Shown here: in pieces, positions 47,951 through 61,026 of the stretch
Layout: each line of letters opens with the position of its first letter
How positions within the stretch are numbered: position 1 is the stretch's first letter
Origin: Nymphaea colorata
Lineage: Eukaryota; Streptophyta; Magnoliopsida; Nymphaeales; Nymphaeaceae
Assembly: GCF_008831285.2 (NCBI RefSeq)
Contig: NC_045143.1
Coordinates: 186,001 to 250,000 of the forward strand
Length of the DNA stretch: 64,000 nt
Direction: 5' to 3'
Program-made: the position numbers and the translations under genes
The notes under the pieces: model-generated
What the model was told of the DNA's origin: nothing
Database searches by the model: none
Seen by the model: the letters and a program-made list of their open reading frames with translations, nothing else

Positions 47951-50073
47951 CGTACAAACCAGAAACTTCATTTCCTGTTTATCGTGTAAGCAAGTAAATG
48001 AAACACATCAGAAAAACTAAATAGGCACAAACATTAAGGGTTGCTAAGGTGATGGAGTCTAAGCAACTCCCATGAAGAACAAATGATGAAATGGAACCCA
48101 AGAAAAGTGAAAAGCTATTCATCCAATTATCCTAACAATTTAATCCAACCTCAACAAACAAGGAATTACTATTGTAGCGTTTTATTTTGCAAACTACATG
48201 GACTATAATCTAAATTTTTCTGCTAGCCTAGAATGGCCCTCTTATACCTACATTACCATGATACAACAAGAAGATGAACTGTTTACAGAAAACACAAATC
48301 AATCCGACCAGTTATTCTCAGCTCCTTGGAGACAAAGAGATGGATTAAAGGGTCCGTCAGAGAGAAGGGTCTTCAAAAAAACAAAAAAATTATGACCGGA
48401 AAAAAAGTAGGGAGGCAGGAAGAGGGTGGGAGGAGAAGAGATGAAGAGAAGGAAAATAAAAATTTTGAGGTCCCTTTATTTCCTCCATTGCGATGATTTT
48501 TTATTTTCTGTCATTAGGAACACCAAAATCGTTAATAAATGCCTTGAAAAACTGTTGAAAAGCAAAACAGTGATTGGTGTGTCTTTTGCAAGTTTTTTTT
48601 TATGAAAAATAAACAAAGATTCATCTGAAGGTAACCGCAGATTTCAACACTCCAGCCACTCACATCTGCAACCCAATGCAAAATTCTTATCAAAGTAATT
48701 GTCACTGAAGGTCTATATAATGCATGGAACTTAGGCCTGGCATCATCGGGTTGGTCCCACTAAACCCAATACTCGACATCTGAGCCTGAACTCAGTCCGG
48801 TTAAAATAAAAAATAATAATTTTTAAAATAAAAAATTAAATATAAAATATACTTAATTATATATATATTAAATAAAAATAATATGAAAAAAATAAATCAA
48901 ACCAAATCGGGATCCATCGAACCGACCCGATATATTATTGGGTTCGTCCGAGCTAATTTTTTTGAGCTCCACCGGAGCCTCATCAAATTGGGTATCAAGT
49001 GCCGGTCGGCGGATACCCGGCCCAATGCATGCAACGAGGGAGATCTAAATTTTTTTTTTTACTTCTGCTGCCGAAATCTGAATGTCTCCGCTCAGGCTTT
49101 GAAAAGTCACGAACAGTGGTGTTATTTTCCTCATGATCTTTGAAGTTTCTAAGTTCAAATCTTCTTTTTGACCAACTTTGGACGTTGGCAAAAATATTTG
49201 AAGGCCCACCACACGGACACATGGGCGATCGTCGTCGAAACCGCCGGCTCAATATGAGAACGGCCGGTTGCATCTTTCTCGTCGTTTGGCATCTGTAGGT
49301 TAGTCTGATCTCTCTGTAAGACCAAGTTCTTCAGCAATATTGGTTCTGTAAATATGATTTGCGACTGATTTTATCATTCAATTAAATCGGAAACCCTGAT
49401 TCGATTCAAGAACCGACTTTTACAACAATGGGATTTTCTTGGGCTGTAATGTACTTCTTTGGATAATCTTTTTGCAATTGTCGTGTTAAACTCAGAAAAG
49501 TGCAGAAATTGGCCACTTTTACATCAATTTAGACATTGTATCTTATTGGCCACAGTAATTTAAGTATATATATATATATATATCAGCACGTCCGATACAG
49601 TGGCTTATATCGGCCGATATCCTAAGGGAGTCATTTCGGCTCCCATTCGATTTTGCTCTTTCCCGATCCAGATGTCCATCGCCCAACATGAAATATCTGT
49701 AATGAACCAAAGACTCAAATCAGGATGATGGGATGCCATCTGAGGTCAAATGGAACTGCATGCAACTACTGCAGTTAAATTTTAGACTTAGCCATTAGCT
49801 GACTTCGTGAAAGAACATACCAAGGAGACACAAAATTGTGATCCTTTTCGAGTAGAAAAACTGGTAAAAGATTTTTCAACCATTCAGAACCAGGAATTAT
49901 TTGACATGTACGTGTAATGAAATCAAATAGACTTCAATCCCAACTATTGAAAATGACATCTTCAGTTTATTGTTTCCCTGAAAAGAGACGCTTCGTCTGT
50001 AGAAATCAAAGAACCAGTTCATTTACAATCCCCGAATGGAAGAAGAGAACTCAAACAGGATGCGGTTGATTCC
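47951..50073. other. Intergenic, mostly featureless
   Basis: AT-rich. A miniature-element-like segment with 'gggttggtcccac' at 48750 and 'cggatacccggccca' at 49012 may be a hAT relic, but paired termini were not proven. There is a TA run at 49565-49582. No gene is supported. The last 100 bases are the 3' flank of the syntaxin gene. Confidence 0.4.
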
Positions 50074-50979
50074 CTATGCTTTCACAAGGGTGGTAATGGC
50101 CTGAACAATGAAAAACATGATCAGAACCATAAGCACAGCCAAACAAGCAATTGCCCACTTTGATCTGTTGTCTTGCCGGCTTTCCTTGGCTGCTTTGAGA
50201 TGGTCAGCGCCGTCGCCGATATATGCACCGGCACGAACCACGTTCTGGTGAATGTCATCTATATGCCCTCCCTGAACCTCCACGAGAACAGACATTTCCG
50301 AGAATATTTGGTGCAATTCCATGAGGTTCTTCTGAATTTCTTTCACTGCGTCGTGCCTATCCTTCAACTCCTGGCTCTCGTCTAATCTGGCGGACAGCAG
50401 CTCAAATTTTCCGGCAGAAACTATCTCATCAATTGCTTCTTCTGTGGGATGTTCTCCCGTCATGCCGAAGTACTTTCTTTTGACACCTTCCCTGTGGTCT
50501 GCGACGATTCTTTCTCTCAGAAACTGAAAATCCACCATCAGTTCTCGGAGTTTGACCCTCAATCCCCTCGTGATGGAAGTCCTGGTCCGATCGACCGGGC
50601 CCCCTTCTTTGTACTTGAGAAATCTCCGATTGGCGGCGTTGGATTCGTCGAGCGTTTCGAGCATTTGCTTAATGGTTCTTGCTTTCGTGAGCACCGTCAA
50701 GATGTCAGCGTCCATGGTGTCTTGGAGGTGCTTGAGAGCGCGGGTTTCGTGCTCGGACTTTGCCGCTTCGTTTGATTCTTGGAGACCTTGGAAGAGGTGG
50801 GAGACGACCTCCATCTCGAATTTAATGGCGCCCACTTCCTCGAAGAACTGTGAGAGGTGTTCTTCATCGGCGTGGCTGAGTTGGCCCATTTCAAGATCTT
50901 GGTCGGCCTCCAAATCCTTGAGAGCCTGCTTCTTCAACTCCACATAACTCATGAAGGATTTTGTCATCAGATCATTCAT
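50074..50979 (-). CDS. Syntaxin, Qa-SNARE of the plant SYP1 group (SYP112-like)
   Basis: A membrane-anchored t-SNARE of 301 residues that pairs with other SNAREs to fuse vesicles with the plasma membrane or the cell plate. The protein starts with the group signature MNDLMTKSFMSYVELKKQAL. Residues about 36-160 form the three-helix Habc regulatory domain, including VDRTRTSITRGL and LRERI. The SNARE motif covers about 203-265, with the central-layer glutamine at 236 (EVQGGHIDDI); residues 275-298 are a hydrophobic C-terminal anchor with only a few residues beyond. The start at 50979 is the first ATG in the frame and fits the family exactly. It is intronless and shows no damage. Wording is closest to SYP112, but SYP111 (KNOLLE) and SYP12 members are close relatives, so the subgroup is tentative. 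The FDM gene lies 1.1 kb upstream on the same strand. Confidence 0.92.
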   Translation of the reverse strand: MNDLMTKSFMSYVELKKQALKDLEADQDLEMGQLSHADEEHLSQFFEEVGAIKFEMEVVSHLFQGLQESNEAAKSEHETRALKHLQDTMDADILTVLTKARTIKQMLETLDESNAANRRFLKYKEGGPVDRTRTSITRGLRVKLRELMVDFQFLRERIVADHREGVKRKYFGMTGEHPTEEAIDEIVSAGKFELLSARLDESQELKDRHDAVKEIQKNLMELHQIFSEMSVLVEVQGGHIDDIHQNVVRAGAYIGDGADHLKAAKESRQDNRSKWAIACLAVLMVLIMFFIVQAITTLVKA

Positions 50980-52083
50980 CTTGATAATTGCTTCTTCAAG
51001 AACTAAGCAAGAACAGGGGAGACGAGGAACAAGATATTGAAGCAAAATGTCCACGAGGGAGACGAGAAAGCAAAGGCTGATTTAATAAAATTAATTAGCA
51101 CAAAGTCCTGGTACAGCGGAGGTACTGAAGAGAGCGAGGCGACGCTTCCCTTCTAGACGTTCACCGGATTCTCCTTTAATTTTCAAATTCAAAAGTTGCG
51201 GGGGTTCGTTCTCATCACTCCAACGTTCATCTGCTCAAAACCATGCAAAAGAACCACTGCTAGAGTTACACGTCAATGGATCGTCGTGACCCAGAAAATC
51301 GGAATCACATCAGATCTATTCCGTAACCAAGTAGTCCTCGTTTTCATGGAATTTCATGCCACGACAAGGACCTCATTCAACTCTGGTTGATATCTGATCA
51401 TTAAAACCCAAAAAGAAAAAAAGAAAAAAAAAAGATCAATAGGGGTCAGGGTTAAACTCCATCGGAGATCAGACTGGAGATAGATCTGGATCTTTTACAG
51501 GCAGTCATATCCAGGCGCGAACAACCTACGGTTCGTGAAGCAAAATCCTTCTACGCTTCTATATAGTCTGGTGGCAATATCTACTCAATTCTACCAAGAC
51601 ATAAACCCCAGGAACTGCAGTCGTGATCTTGTTCCATTTGAAGGTTTTAAAGCTTAACCCCCATGCAGGAGACAGTAGAATAGATACAGAAAATTTCAAT
51701 ATAAATCTATATTCTGCTGCATTAATTCTACGGCTAATGACACATTAACGCTGAAAGAAACCAAGATCAGAAAATCATATTGCCATTCAAATATTTTTGA
51801 CGCTTGAGCAAGAAACTTCTCGAATTAAGCCAACACTTGGAAGAAATGTGAGCAAGTGATATGTACAAGCTAATTAGAACCCAAGTTTCAGTATCTGATA
51901 ATGTTAGACAATGTACAAGGAATTCAAAGATAACTGGTTCTCACAATGTTGATCCATCAAATCTTTCACGACTACCAGTGGAAACATTCACAGCATCAGG
52001 TTTGCAAAACAACCTTTCAGCTTCGGAGGCGACACCAGAAAGAACACAGGATGGAGAATCAGAAGTATCAACCATGAGCTCTC
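50980..52083. other. Intergenic region between FDM and syntaxin genes
   Basis: Holds the promoter and leader of the syntaxin gene (nearest the 50980 end; purine-rich minus-strand sequence at 51000-51060) and the 3' untranslated region of the FDM gene (nearest the 52083 end). No other coding sequence was recognised. Confidence 0.5.
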
Positions 52084-55000
52084 CTAAATCCTGCGGGTGC
52101 GTGTCTTGTAAGTCTTTACAAGATAGCCAATAACTTCTTTTAAGGTTGCCTTTCTGTTTTCCTTGTGATTCCACATTTCCTCGATTACATACCGTCCACT
52201 GGGATTATATTCATTTAACTCCTTCATGGCAGTCACTACAGCTTCGTAGGGGCCTTCACCCCACTCAATTCTTAAGCGCGTTAATTTTTCATCATTTTCA
52301 TCTATGACACCCTGTAAGGAAAAAAATATCATATATCAGAGAGGATCCTAGAAGTCAAGAATCTACAACTTAAGTCCCAAGCATGTAGAAAAGTGCTTCT
52401 AGCAAAACCTGCATCAACACAACAAGACGCTATAAGCAAGCAAGTCTAGCACCCAACGTGCGAGATAAAAGACCTGCATCTTGGGCCAGGTATTGTCCAG
52501 GGTGTAGCCCAAAAGCGTCATGCACAGACAAGAGAAAGTTCTGTACGGTCAATTAGGATCAGCTGTGCCCAAAAATAAGACCAATCAAATGTTTGACTGA
52601 AACTACTCTTTTTCCATTTCTATCCTTCCTCCTGCACTTCCTTTTACTAGGGTTGCACGACAAATCTCTTCCTCCTGCACTTCCTTCTACTAGAGGTGCA
52701 CAACAAGTCGAGCTATGCTCGGCTCATATGAACTGGACTCAAGCTCGATTCGCTCCACTCGTTTAATAAGAAAGTCAAGTTCGATTAAAAAACACATGTA
52801 TTTGTTTCTTCCGGAGTCGAGCTAGATTTTTTTTTTATTGCACCGTGTGTCCTCTTTGCCTTTGTAAAGGTAGGTCCTCATTTCAAATTACTGGGTTTTC
52901 ACTTTCATTTTAAAATAAAATACTCTTTTTAATGCTTGGCTAGGCAAACACGACCTTGAGTTCAAGCTGGCTCAACTCTGGTCACGAAAAAGCCTTCCTT
53001 TCACCTCTTCTTGTTAGCTTCTCAGTGGATGAGCCCTGATCTAGGCATCAAAAGTGATCCGATCTCTCATTCTGAATAAAATTGTTCTTTATCTCAACTG
53101 CACTCGCCAATGTATGCATGCATTTTGCATCCCCAGTTTTTATGAAATGCCATTTTACACCCTTCACACTCAACCACATCTACCATGACAAATATGCAAA
53201 AACCCAAGGCAGAACCTACAATTCCCACGTTGACGGAAAAAAATTAGGTCCAGGATCAAGCAATGAATAAAATCTACGGAAAGGGAAAAAAGGAGATGGT
53301 GCTTGAAGAATAAGGTGGTTGGCCATATAAAGTGGCGATGTCTTTTCATTAAGATGACTAGAGATGGCAGACAGCCCAAAACTGAAAAGAAGAAACCATG
53401 CAAGTAACCAAAAGTTATCTTAGTAATCTATGGACAGATAAACGTAGTAAATTTTACCTTGCATTAGGATACAAATATTAGAATGTCAGCTCAATTACAC
53501 TGGGGCAGAAGTTTGTTCTCCCAGGTCATGGCACAATATAAACAATGATCATGTAAACCAGTCAAGAAGATTCTTTCAGTTTCCCTTGTTCTATGATTAA
53601 GCATAGTAAGTAATAGCACAAAAATGTGGAACCATACCTGGGAGGAAGTTGCCCCAGAGACAGCACAAGCAAATGCATAAGAGATAACAATGCTATGAAT
53701 CAAAATAAAGGTGACATGCACATGATGGAAATAGCAAGATAGCATCATAAAGCACATGTAGCCTAAAAGAATAGGTATTTTGTCTATATAAAAAATTATG
53801 ATTCAAATAACATGACAAACAAAGTTTGCATAGATCAGAAATATAGCTGACAAATAAATAATAAAAATTAATTAATGCCATGAATTTACAGGTTCACACA
53901 TCTTACATTTAAGGAGTATGTCAATGGTGATTTAGCTAAAATCTTAAAAATTTGATATAGTTCTGTACCTTCTCATTAGGTCCATCCTGGATCACCTTGA
54001 ACGGATGCCACATTGGATCCCGCATGTGTTCTTCCCATAAGGATGCCAACTCTGACGCCTTCATTTCACAATCTTCTACAGAAATTTTCTGTGAAGAAAA
54101 TACCTTGATACATGCTTCTTTGAATGGCTGCTTATCAAGTTCCCCCATTAATTTGATCCCAATGTCTGTGCGGTTCCTGAACAAACTTTTGAAACCCTAT
54201 GGAACAAGGAGAGTTAGGTGCAGTAAAACCACTACATGGTTCTCCGTTTTTGGAACAAAACTGTTGAAGCAAATGGATCTAACAACCCAAGGCATACTGT
54301 GTCAAAACAAACAACCCGAAAGCATTCAAGCAGAAAATTCAGAAGGATGTCCAGAAATGAGCATGAAGCAAATGGATTATTAAGGAGGTCATGAATGGGT
54401 CTCGAAACACAAGCACAGTCAGTCTGAATATAATTAGCCGGTTTCTAGCTCCAATCCAAGCAGACCTAAAATATTTATTTTGTTACTTGAAATCAACATA
54501 TTTTAACCATTTCATTTCAAGCAGATAAATAAATGTTAATACAGGTAGTTGAACTTAAACCATAGGCAGATTTAGATTCTGAGACAAATGCAAGCACAAG
54601 GTTAAAAACAGAAGCAGAAAGCACTCTTTATGTGCTCAATCTTTTAAAACGTGTGGTACACCAAAACTGACCTACCCTGCCCACTTGAATAGCAGTGACA
54701 ATAATGAGGCTCAAAATTGAAACAAAAAGAAAAAAGCTCCTTACTGCAATTGCTTCTTTACGAGCACCCTGCAGCTCATCATTTGCATTCCGCTGTTGAA
54801 CTATTAGAGCTTGATTGAGAGTTTCCAGATATTCCAGATCATTCTGTTTCTCTGCCAACTCTTCACCCATAGATCTTATCTTCTCATCTATGTTATCATC
54901 ACCTTCCATAACCTTCATGACCTGCAAATTACCTCTCAACTTCTCTATTTCCAACTCTAATGTTTGTTTTGTTTGCAATCTATTCTCCACGTCACAGAAT

Positions 55001-57911
55001 TTTTTTAATTCCGCATCTTTTTCTCTCTGCAAGTATAAGACACATTCATGTTGGATTGAGTGAAAGAATAATGTGTGGAGAGTGAAAGCTCAACATTTGA
55101 AGCCACTAATTGAAGCACATAATTAGGAGTAAACCTTATGGTATTCCATGAGCTTCATAAAACTTTCTTCAGCTTTCTTCTGCTCAATACTAGCCATTTG
55201 AAGAGCAGCATCTCTAGCAGCATTCTGAAAATACAACATAAAGTTGAGTATATGGTTAAAGATTTTACAAAAAATTGAAAGGAGAAAAATATCCCTAGTC
55301 ATCTTCGAACAGACATTAGTTTAAAAATAATTATTCAAATTGTGGCATGCAATGCAAATAAGGGACAATTCAGTTACTAACAGAAACTAGATTCATACTA
55401 AATTGTGCAAACATTTCAAAGTAAGAATAGGAACAGAAGAGGCATAGAACTAGAGATTCCCTTCTGAAATCAAATAAACAGAGAAGTAGCAAATGAAAGG
55501 TTTGAGCTTGTTCACAGTGTAAAGCTCTGTTTGATCTGTCTACCAAGTTTAACTCAATTGAACATAATATGCAGTAGCTCTTCAATGAACTTTCTATACT
55601 GCATCTGGGTTGGAGGGCTTGGAGCTATTATAGATGCTGGAGAGCTTTGATCAAGCTTAGTTTAAACTTCAAAGGCATGAAAAAGGTTTCAGGAAATCAC
55701 ATGGTTACAAAAGGATTAGATTTGAATTAGCTAGATACATAAAGAATCAGGTTACCGATGGACATGCTACAGTCAGAATTTTAGAAAAGCCCACTGCCAT
55801 TAAGCTATTTGCACCTCTATTATACATTCATGCACACATCCGAGATTCTGAAGTTAAATCATGAATTCACGTATCAATTTATTTTCTTCAGAAAAGGAGC
55901 GAAACCAGAAGCAGATCATTATGAAGCGAGTATACACAAATCCATCCTCAGTCTCATAAAATACATATAGGATTATGTGAAAAACCATAACCAAACAAAC
56001 TCATATCTGTAACTTGAAAGGAAACCTCTGGTTTATTTTAAATAAACAAACATATAAAAGCTATTGCATTTTAAATTAGTAGACCATGCCAATGCGTTCC
56101 AAGAAATTAAAGAATCTACACATTTCAATGAACACCAGCATCTGCAAATGTGATGGGGAGTGCAAACTGCAAACCTTCTTCTTTTCTTCTTCAAGTTTCT
56201 TTTTCTCAAAGTCATTTTGGGCTTCTCGTTCCTGCAACTCTATATCACGTTGTGCAAGTTTGGACCGTTCAAGAGCCAACTCTTTGCACCACTTTTCACG
56301 TTCTTTCAGAACCTGATCCCGCAAATCAGAGTTTTTACTTTCTGCTTTTTTCACCTCTGCATAAAATCAGCACAACAATGAGCCAAGTAAAATTAAATAG
56401 CATGATCAAGGAAATTGGGACCCTCTGTCCTATAAATAGGAGTTAACATTTTACTCGGTTTCAGATGTGGTGCCCCAGAAATGAGCATGCATTGCCAACC
56501 CTATGGTTCATCAAAGCTACTGATCATTCAATGGAGCCAATAGAACATATTTATGAACTCTACATACATTGATTTCAAAATCTGAATTTCTTCCGCATGT
56601 CCAATAATTAAAGGATTCAGTTAGAAACCTCAATTCCAAGAAACTTAAAAGTGAGTGTTAAACTTTATATGTAAATATTCAATGCCAATGCAGAGAAAAG
56701 TGATTCTTGTTTCTTTGCCCACAATTATATGGAATCTTTCAAGTCATAGTGCAGTAAGACTGAAGTGTTGTATCTAACAACTATAAGCAGACAAAATAAG
56801 ATACATAGTGCATAACGCATAGTGTATCAGACCACTTAGGCAGGTGTTATCTTCTTTTACATAAAATAAAACTAGTTATCATGAAAACATAATTACCTAC
56901 AATAAACACACAAAGAACAAAATGATACAATTAGATGGCAGCAAGCAATCATGGAGGTTGGAACAAAATGTTTGAGCTTAGAAAACAAAAGAAAAAAAAA
57001 TACAGCTAATGACCTTCAAGCAGTCGTGCCATCTCACTGTCTTTCCTTTCAAGTGCAGACTTAAACTGATTCAATGAGTAAGTCATTTCCATCAGCTGTT
57101 CACCCGAAGACTGCAAGTCCTTATTCTTTTCATCGATTCTAAGTGTGAGGTCGTCTACTAGAGTGTTCTTCTTTCGTTCTTCCTCCTGTTGGAGCTCACT
57201 AATAGTCTTTAGATCACCACGATGAAGTTGCATCTTTACATAATCATCAGAATTGTGATAGTCATCTTCCCGAGCTAGCCATGCATACATACTTGAATCA
57301 CACTTTTTTGACTCAATCCACTCAGTTTTACCACGGCACCTCAGCTCAAATGACTTCTCAAATGATATGGCACAGTAGAAACCTGTCCAATTCTTCTCAA
57401 ATTCAACAACCGCCATTCCTCGAAAGCCCAGTGCATCCCACATAAGGGTTACTTTTGCTGGGCTGAATTCAGAAAACTGTGCCTTTAGCTTTCCATTAGT
57501 AACATAAGTCCCATTCTCCAACGCAGTTGGTATATTAGCAACAATAGCCATCCAAGGCCATACAAATCTCTCTTCCTTACGTTCTAGTTTTACACGCTTG
57601 GGAGGTCTAGAATCAATCATGGGTGGCCCGGAAGGCTTCAGCTGTTCTGCATCCTCCATCAAAATCATCTCCAGTGCACGATGTTTGGCAGCCTTTTCCA
57701 AACTCTTAGGTGAATTTGCCACTCCATTCGCATGTTGGAGAATCTCTTTATATCGATAGTCCTGCTTTTTCTTCCCCAGACAAAAAGGGCACTTGAATGT
57801 CCCATCTGCATTCCTTCGGAAAATTCCTCCTTCTTTCAGTTGTGCGTATGATTTCTGAACTCGATCTTCAAGCTCAGATTCACTGAAATCACTATTTTCA
57901 TCTGAAGACAT
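52084..57911 (-). CDS. FDM/IDN2-like RNA-directed DNA methylation factor (zf-XS, XS, coiled coil, XH)
   Basis: Six coding exons on the minus strand: 57911-57014, 56356-56175, 55224-55135, 55026-54745, 54196-53969 and 52311-52084. All introns have GT...AG ends and the phases agree, giving a 635-residue protein, the usual family length. The start is the first ATG in frame, giving MSSDENSDFSESELED. Residues about 41-83 are the zf-XS finger (C41, C44, H60 and a later His), about 115-225 the XS RNA-binding domain, about 235-475 a long coiled coil, and about 500-628 the XH domain (NRTDIGIKLMGELD, WEEHMRDPMWHPF, YVIEEMWNHKE). In Arabidopsis such proteins (IDN2, FDM1-5) act in the nucleus in complexes that bind double-stranded RNA and help small RNAs to direct DNA methylation. 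The frame is undamaged. Which paralogue it is cannot be told without a tree. Broken fragments of the same gene family lie at 15.7-20.2 and 43.3-47.9 kb. Confidence 0.93.
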
Positions 57912-59050
57912 ATCCAGTTGCTTCCGCAATGCTTAGAATAGCTGAAATCAGCAACCTGATGGTAAACTTGGCGATGCACAGTAAACAACTCCCAAAGTCA
58001 CTGTTCCTGCAAAACAGAAACTTCAATTCTCAGTGCTAGCAGCGTAATACCGATGCCTACGTTGCATGTGACACCTTAAGGCTCCATTTCAACACCACAT
58101 CAAACAGAATTTCCTCGCCAATCTCTACCAATTTTCTTGTGAATCCTAACAATTTGCAGGATTACGCTTAGAAACCAAACCAAGCAAAAGATCATGAAGT
58201 TGTCGTGCTGGGCCTTGCATTCCCTCTCGTCAATCTTCGCCACCAATCAAGGGGGAAATGCAATACTAAATCCCCCAACTTCAGAGCAAAGTGCATGGCA
58301 ATGTTTACGAGCCTGACTTCTACGAACCGTGTCATGTACCTCAAAGCAACTATTTCAGGATTTTTTTTTTCTTTTTGGGAAAAATTCTCCCTGCCAACAC
58401 CGTTTCTGCAATTTGAGGACAATGAAAACCAACATTGGTCTAAACATGCACCGGGAAAAGGAAATCTTTTGCCGCCTCTTCGTCCAATGAGCAAAAGATG
58501 AACTAAAGAAAGCACAGAGGGAATGTCCGAAATGCATCGTTTAACCGAGAAAAAAAATGAAGTACAAGCGTCCTGGTAAACCATGCCGCATTCCTACTTA
58601 TCCTGAATCCCTGATTTGTCTGGACAAGCAAGTAAAAGGAACACACACCAAAAGAGGAAAGGGTGGGGGAACAGTCTGACGTCTAAAAAACTTAAACACA
58701 ATTTCTTGGCATCCAGACATTTGTTGTCAAATGCATAAAACCTCAAAATCCACACAAACACAGTGGCAAGGTGCCTGAACATATGACGAATCCAGGATGC
58801 CAAAAGAGCGTGGTTAAAGAAGTACTTCATGTCACCATGGAAAAGGAAACCAAAAACCCGATTTTTACCTTTCGTAGAGAATACCGGAGACGACACTGGA
58901 GTAAACCAACAGCAGAACAAACGGAAGAAGAGCCAGAGAAGGGGGAGAGAGAGAGAGAGAGAGAGAGGGCGGGGGGAGAGAAAGGTTGGAAGCAGTGCAG
59001 AGGGAGTGACGGCCTGTCGCAGCTTTCACTCATCGCCTAAATTTTCACAC
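57912..59050 (-). promoter_or_regulatory. Leader and promoter region of the FDM gene
   Basis: Upstream of the FDM start. An acceptor-like 'ttttgcag' just before the start region and a donor-like 'ctacgaaaggtaaaa' (minus strand, about 58868) suggest a leader intron of about 0.9 kb. A GA/CT microsatellite at 58945-58967 lies where the first leader exon would be, as is common in plant leaders. The transcription start cannot be fixed from the sequence. Confidence 0.45.
58945..58967. repeat. Microsatellite (GA)n
   Basis: About eleven GA units in the probable 5' leader of the FDM gene. Confidence 0.9.
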
Positions 59051-59957
59051 CAGAGGTGAGGGCGTGTTTGTTAAGGTGGAGGGCCAGTCGAGACGTCCAC
59101 GTGGAGCACCCCGTTATTTCTCCGTTAAATTTCCACCAGGTCCAAGGTAGCGCCGTACTACAGTGGAATCAAAGCCCCGGAAAGTTGCAGCCGAGGGTGA
59201 ATGTCCCAAACACGAGAGAAACGCAGTAAAGTTTAACTAAAGAGGCATTTGATCCCCGGAATTTCGGATCCGCTGGTCTGGTTTGTTCCGGGGCTCACTT
59301 TAGATTCATACGTTTTGTCAAACCGTGGATATTCAAACTACAAAATGGTCACTGTCTGTGAGGAGTGGAATGAAAAATTCATGGAATTAATGCAATCCAA
59401 ACGTCTTTTAGACAAGAGACTTATGATTCTCGTTGGAATTTATCCGTCTGAGTTATTGCCCGATCTCGAATAGTCTCTAATCCCATACCACAAAATTGTT
59501 TTCCCGTCATTTGAAGGAAATGCATGTGTGCCAAATTGACACATGGACTTTTCGATGATAAAACTGTGTCATTAGGAAACAAAAACGAGAGTCTATTTTG
59601 ATTAGAAAACAAGTTTATTTTGATTATAACACAAGTTAATATTAGTGAATTTATTTCAAAATATCTAAAATTATGTAACTATTTAGTGGATTTATTTTAA
59701 AACATCTAAACGATGTAACTTTTTTTGCAGGGCAGAGCAATAAATTGATCTATATATAACTATTTAGTGGATCTATTTTAGAACATCCAAAACCATGTAA
59801 TTGTTTTTGGTGGGGTGGAACAAAAAATTTCTAATCGAGGGACAGTGGTACTCAAGTTTTGAATTTTTAGGGAACAGAAGAAAATGGCTCTAGGTATAAA
59901 TATGGAAATGATCAATTTTTGTGGGATTGTAAAGGCAAATGCCTATGCTTCCGCCTA

Positions 59958-60000
<43 letters not shown>

Positions 60001-60609
60001 TAAATGCCGTAGCCTTAAAAAAAATGTTTGCTTCAAATAAAAATTTGTTATTAAAATATTTTGTTACGGATTTCGTATATATAACTTGTATACTAGTTTT
60101 TATCAATGCTTGAGGACCTAAATTTCAATTGGTATTTTCTGTTCCGGCGATCTGACTGCTGTATATTTGATTTTTGGGGTTCTTCCAATGCATCTTCTTG
60201 CTAGCACTCCAACCCAAGTCAGGCTGGTTCGATAATCATTGGGCGGTCGAGGTTGGTTTTTGATATCAAGTGCCCATCGACTACCCAAAGTCCGAAGCTC
60301 AGTAACTAACGTCGTTTATTGCTATGTTGTTTTTTATTTTATATTACCAAAAAATATTGTCGCAAAAAGGACATTTAGTCGCTAAAAAACATAGCTGTAT
60401 GGTTAATACTTTTTTGTAAACGATTTTTAGCTAACCATTCAACCACAAAACGTTTTTAACTGATTTCAATATATATATATATATATATATGTGTACATCT
60501 CTATCATCCATCCCCACTCGCCTTTGGTACCGTATTTACCTCTGTTGCATATTGTCTTCTCCCTTGCCCTCCTTTTCCTTCGGTTGTTTTTGTTAAAGCC
60601 CTCCCCCAT
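59051..60609. other. Intergenic region with TA microsatellites
   Basis: AT-rich with a TA tract at 59960-59997 and another at 60470-60490. Variants of 'tatttagtggatttattttaaaacatc' are repeated at 59680-59790. No gene is recognised. Confidence 0.45.
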
Positions 60610-61026
60610 ATAGCCTTCTCTGTCTCAGAGGTAGAAGCACTGGTAAAGGCAGTCGATAAGATCGGAACTGGGAGGTGTGTTACTTGTGTTTGTGTGTCCA
60701 GTTTAGAATCTGATAATTCTTTAGCCTTTCTGTTTACTGTATGTCCAGTTTACAATCTGATAATTCTTTAGCCTTTCTGTTTACTGCATATTTTCTCGAA
60801 GGGCAAAGAGAGATGGACGAACTAGTCAAATCCAAGGACGTCAGAAAACAATTGCTACAATTATTAGAAAAAATATATACATCTGACACTATGTGCTGTT
60901 ACCATCTGATTACTTTGCCGTCCTGTAATCTTATTGGTGTTTATTTTGGTTCATGCTTTCAGAAGGAGAGATGTAAAGCTGCTAGCGTTTGACAACGCAA
61001 AGCATCGCACCTATGTCGATTTGAAG
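60610..61026 (+). pseudogene. Telomere repeat-binding protein (MYB domain) gene fragment, two exons
   Basis: Exon piece 60610-60674 reads IAFSVSEVEALVKAVDKIGTG and ends at a donor; after a 288-base intron, 60963-61026 reads RRDVKLLAFDNAKHRTYVDL and K, ending at a donor. Together this is the C-terminal single MYB (telobox) domain of plant TRP1/TBP1-type proteins, which bind double-stranded TTTAGGG telomere repeats in the nucleus. The family has GRWRDVK; here the tryptophan codon has become AGG, so a core helix residue is lost. The final helix with the WKTLVHT stretch is missing and transposon-like sequence follows. The intron contains a 49-base direct repeat (60697-60790). Confidence 0.8.

Noticed and set aside
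50979-51054. N-terminal extension of the syntaxin frame up to 51054
   Set aside because: It would start with GTG and adds 25 residues unlike any syntaxin; the ATG at 50979 gives the exact family start.
57911-57929. Six extra residues before the FDM start
   Set aside because: They need a TTG start; the ATG at 57911 fits the family's short acidic N-terminus.
46887-60113. Open frames through TA repeats (46887-47081, 59912-60113)
   Set aside because: Tyr-Ile repeats translated from a microsatellite; not genes.
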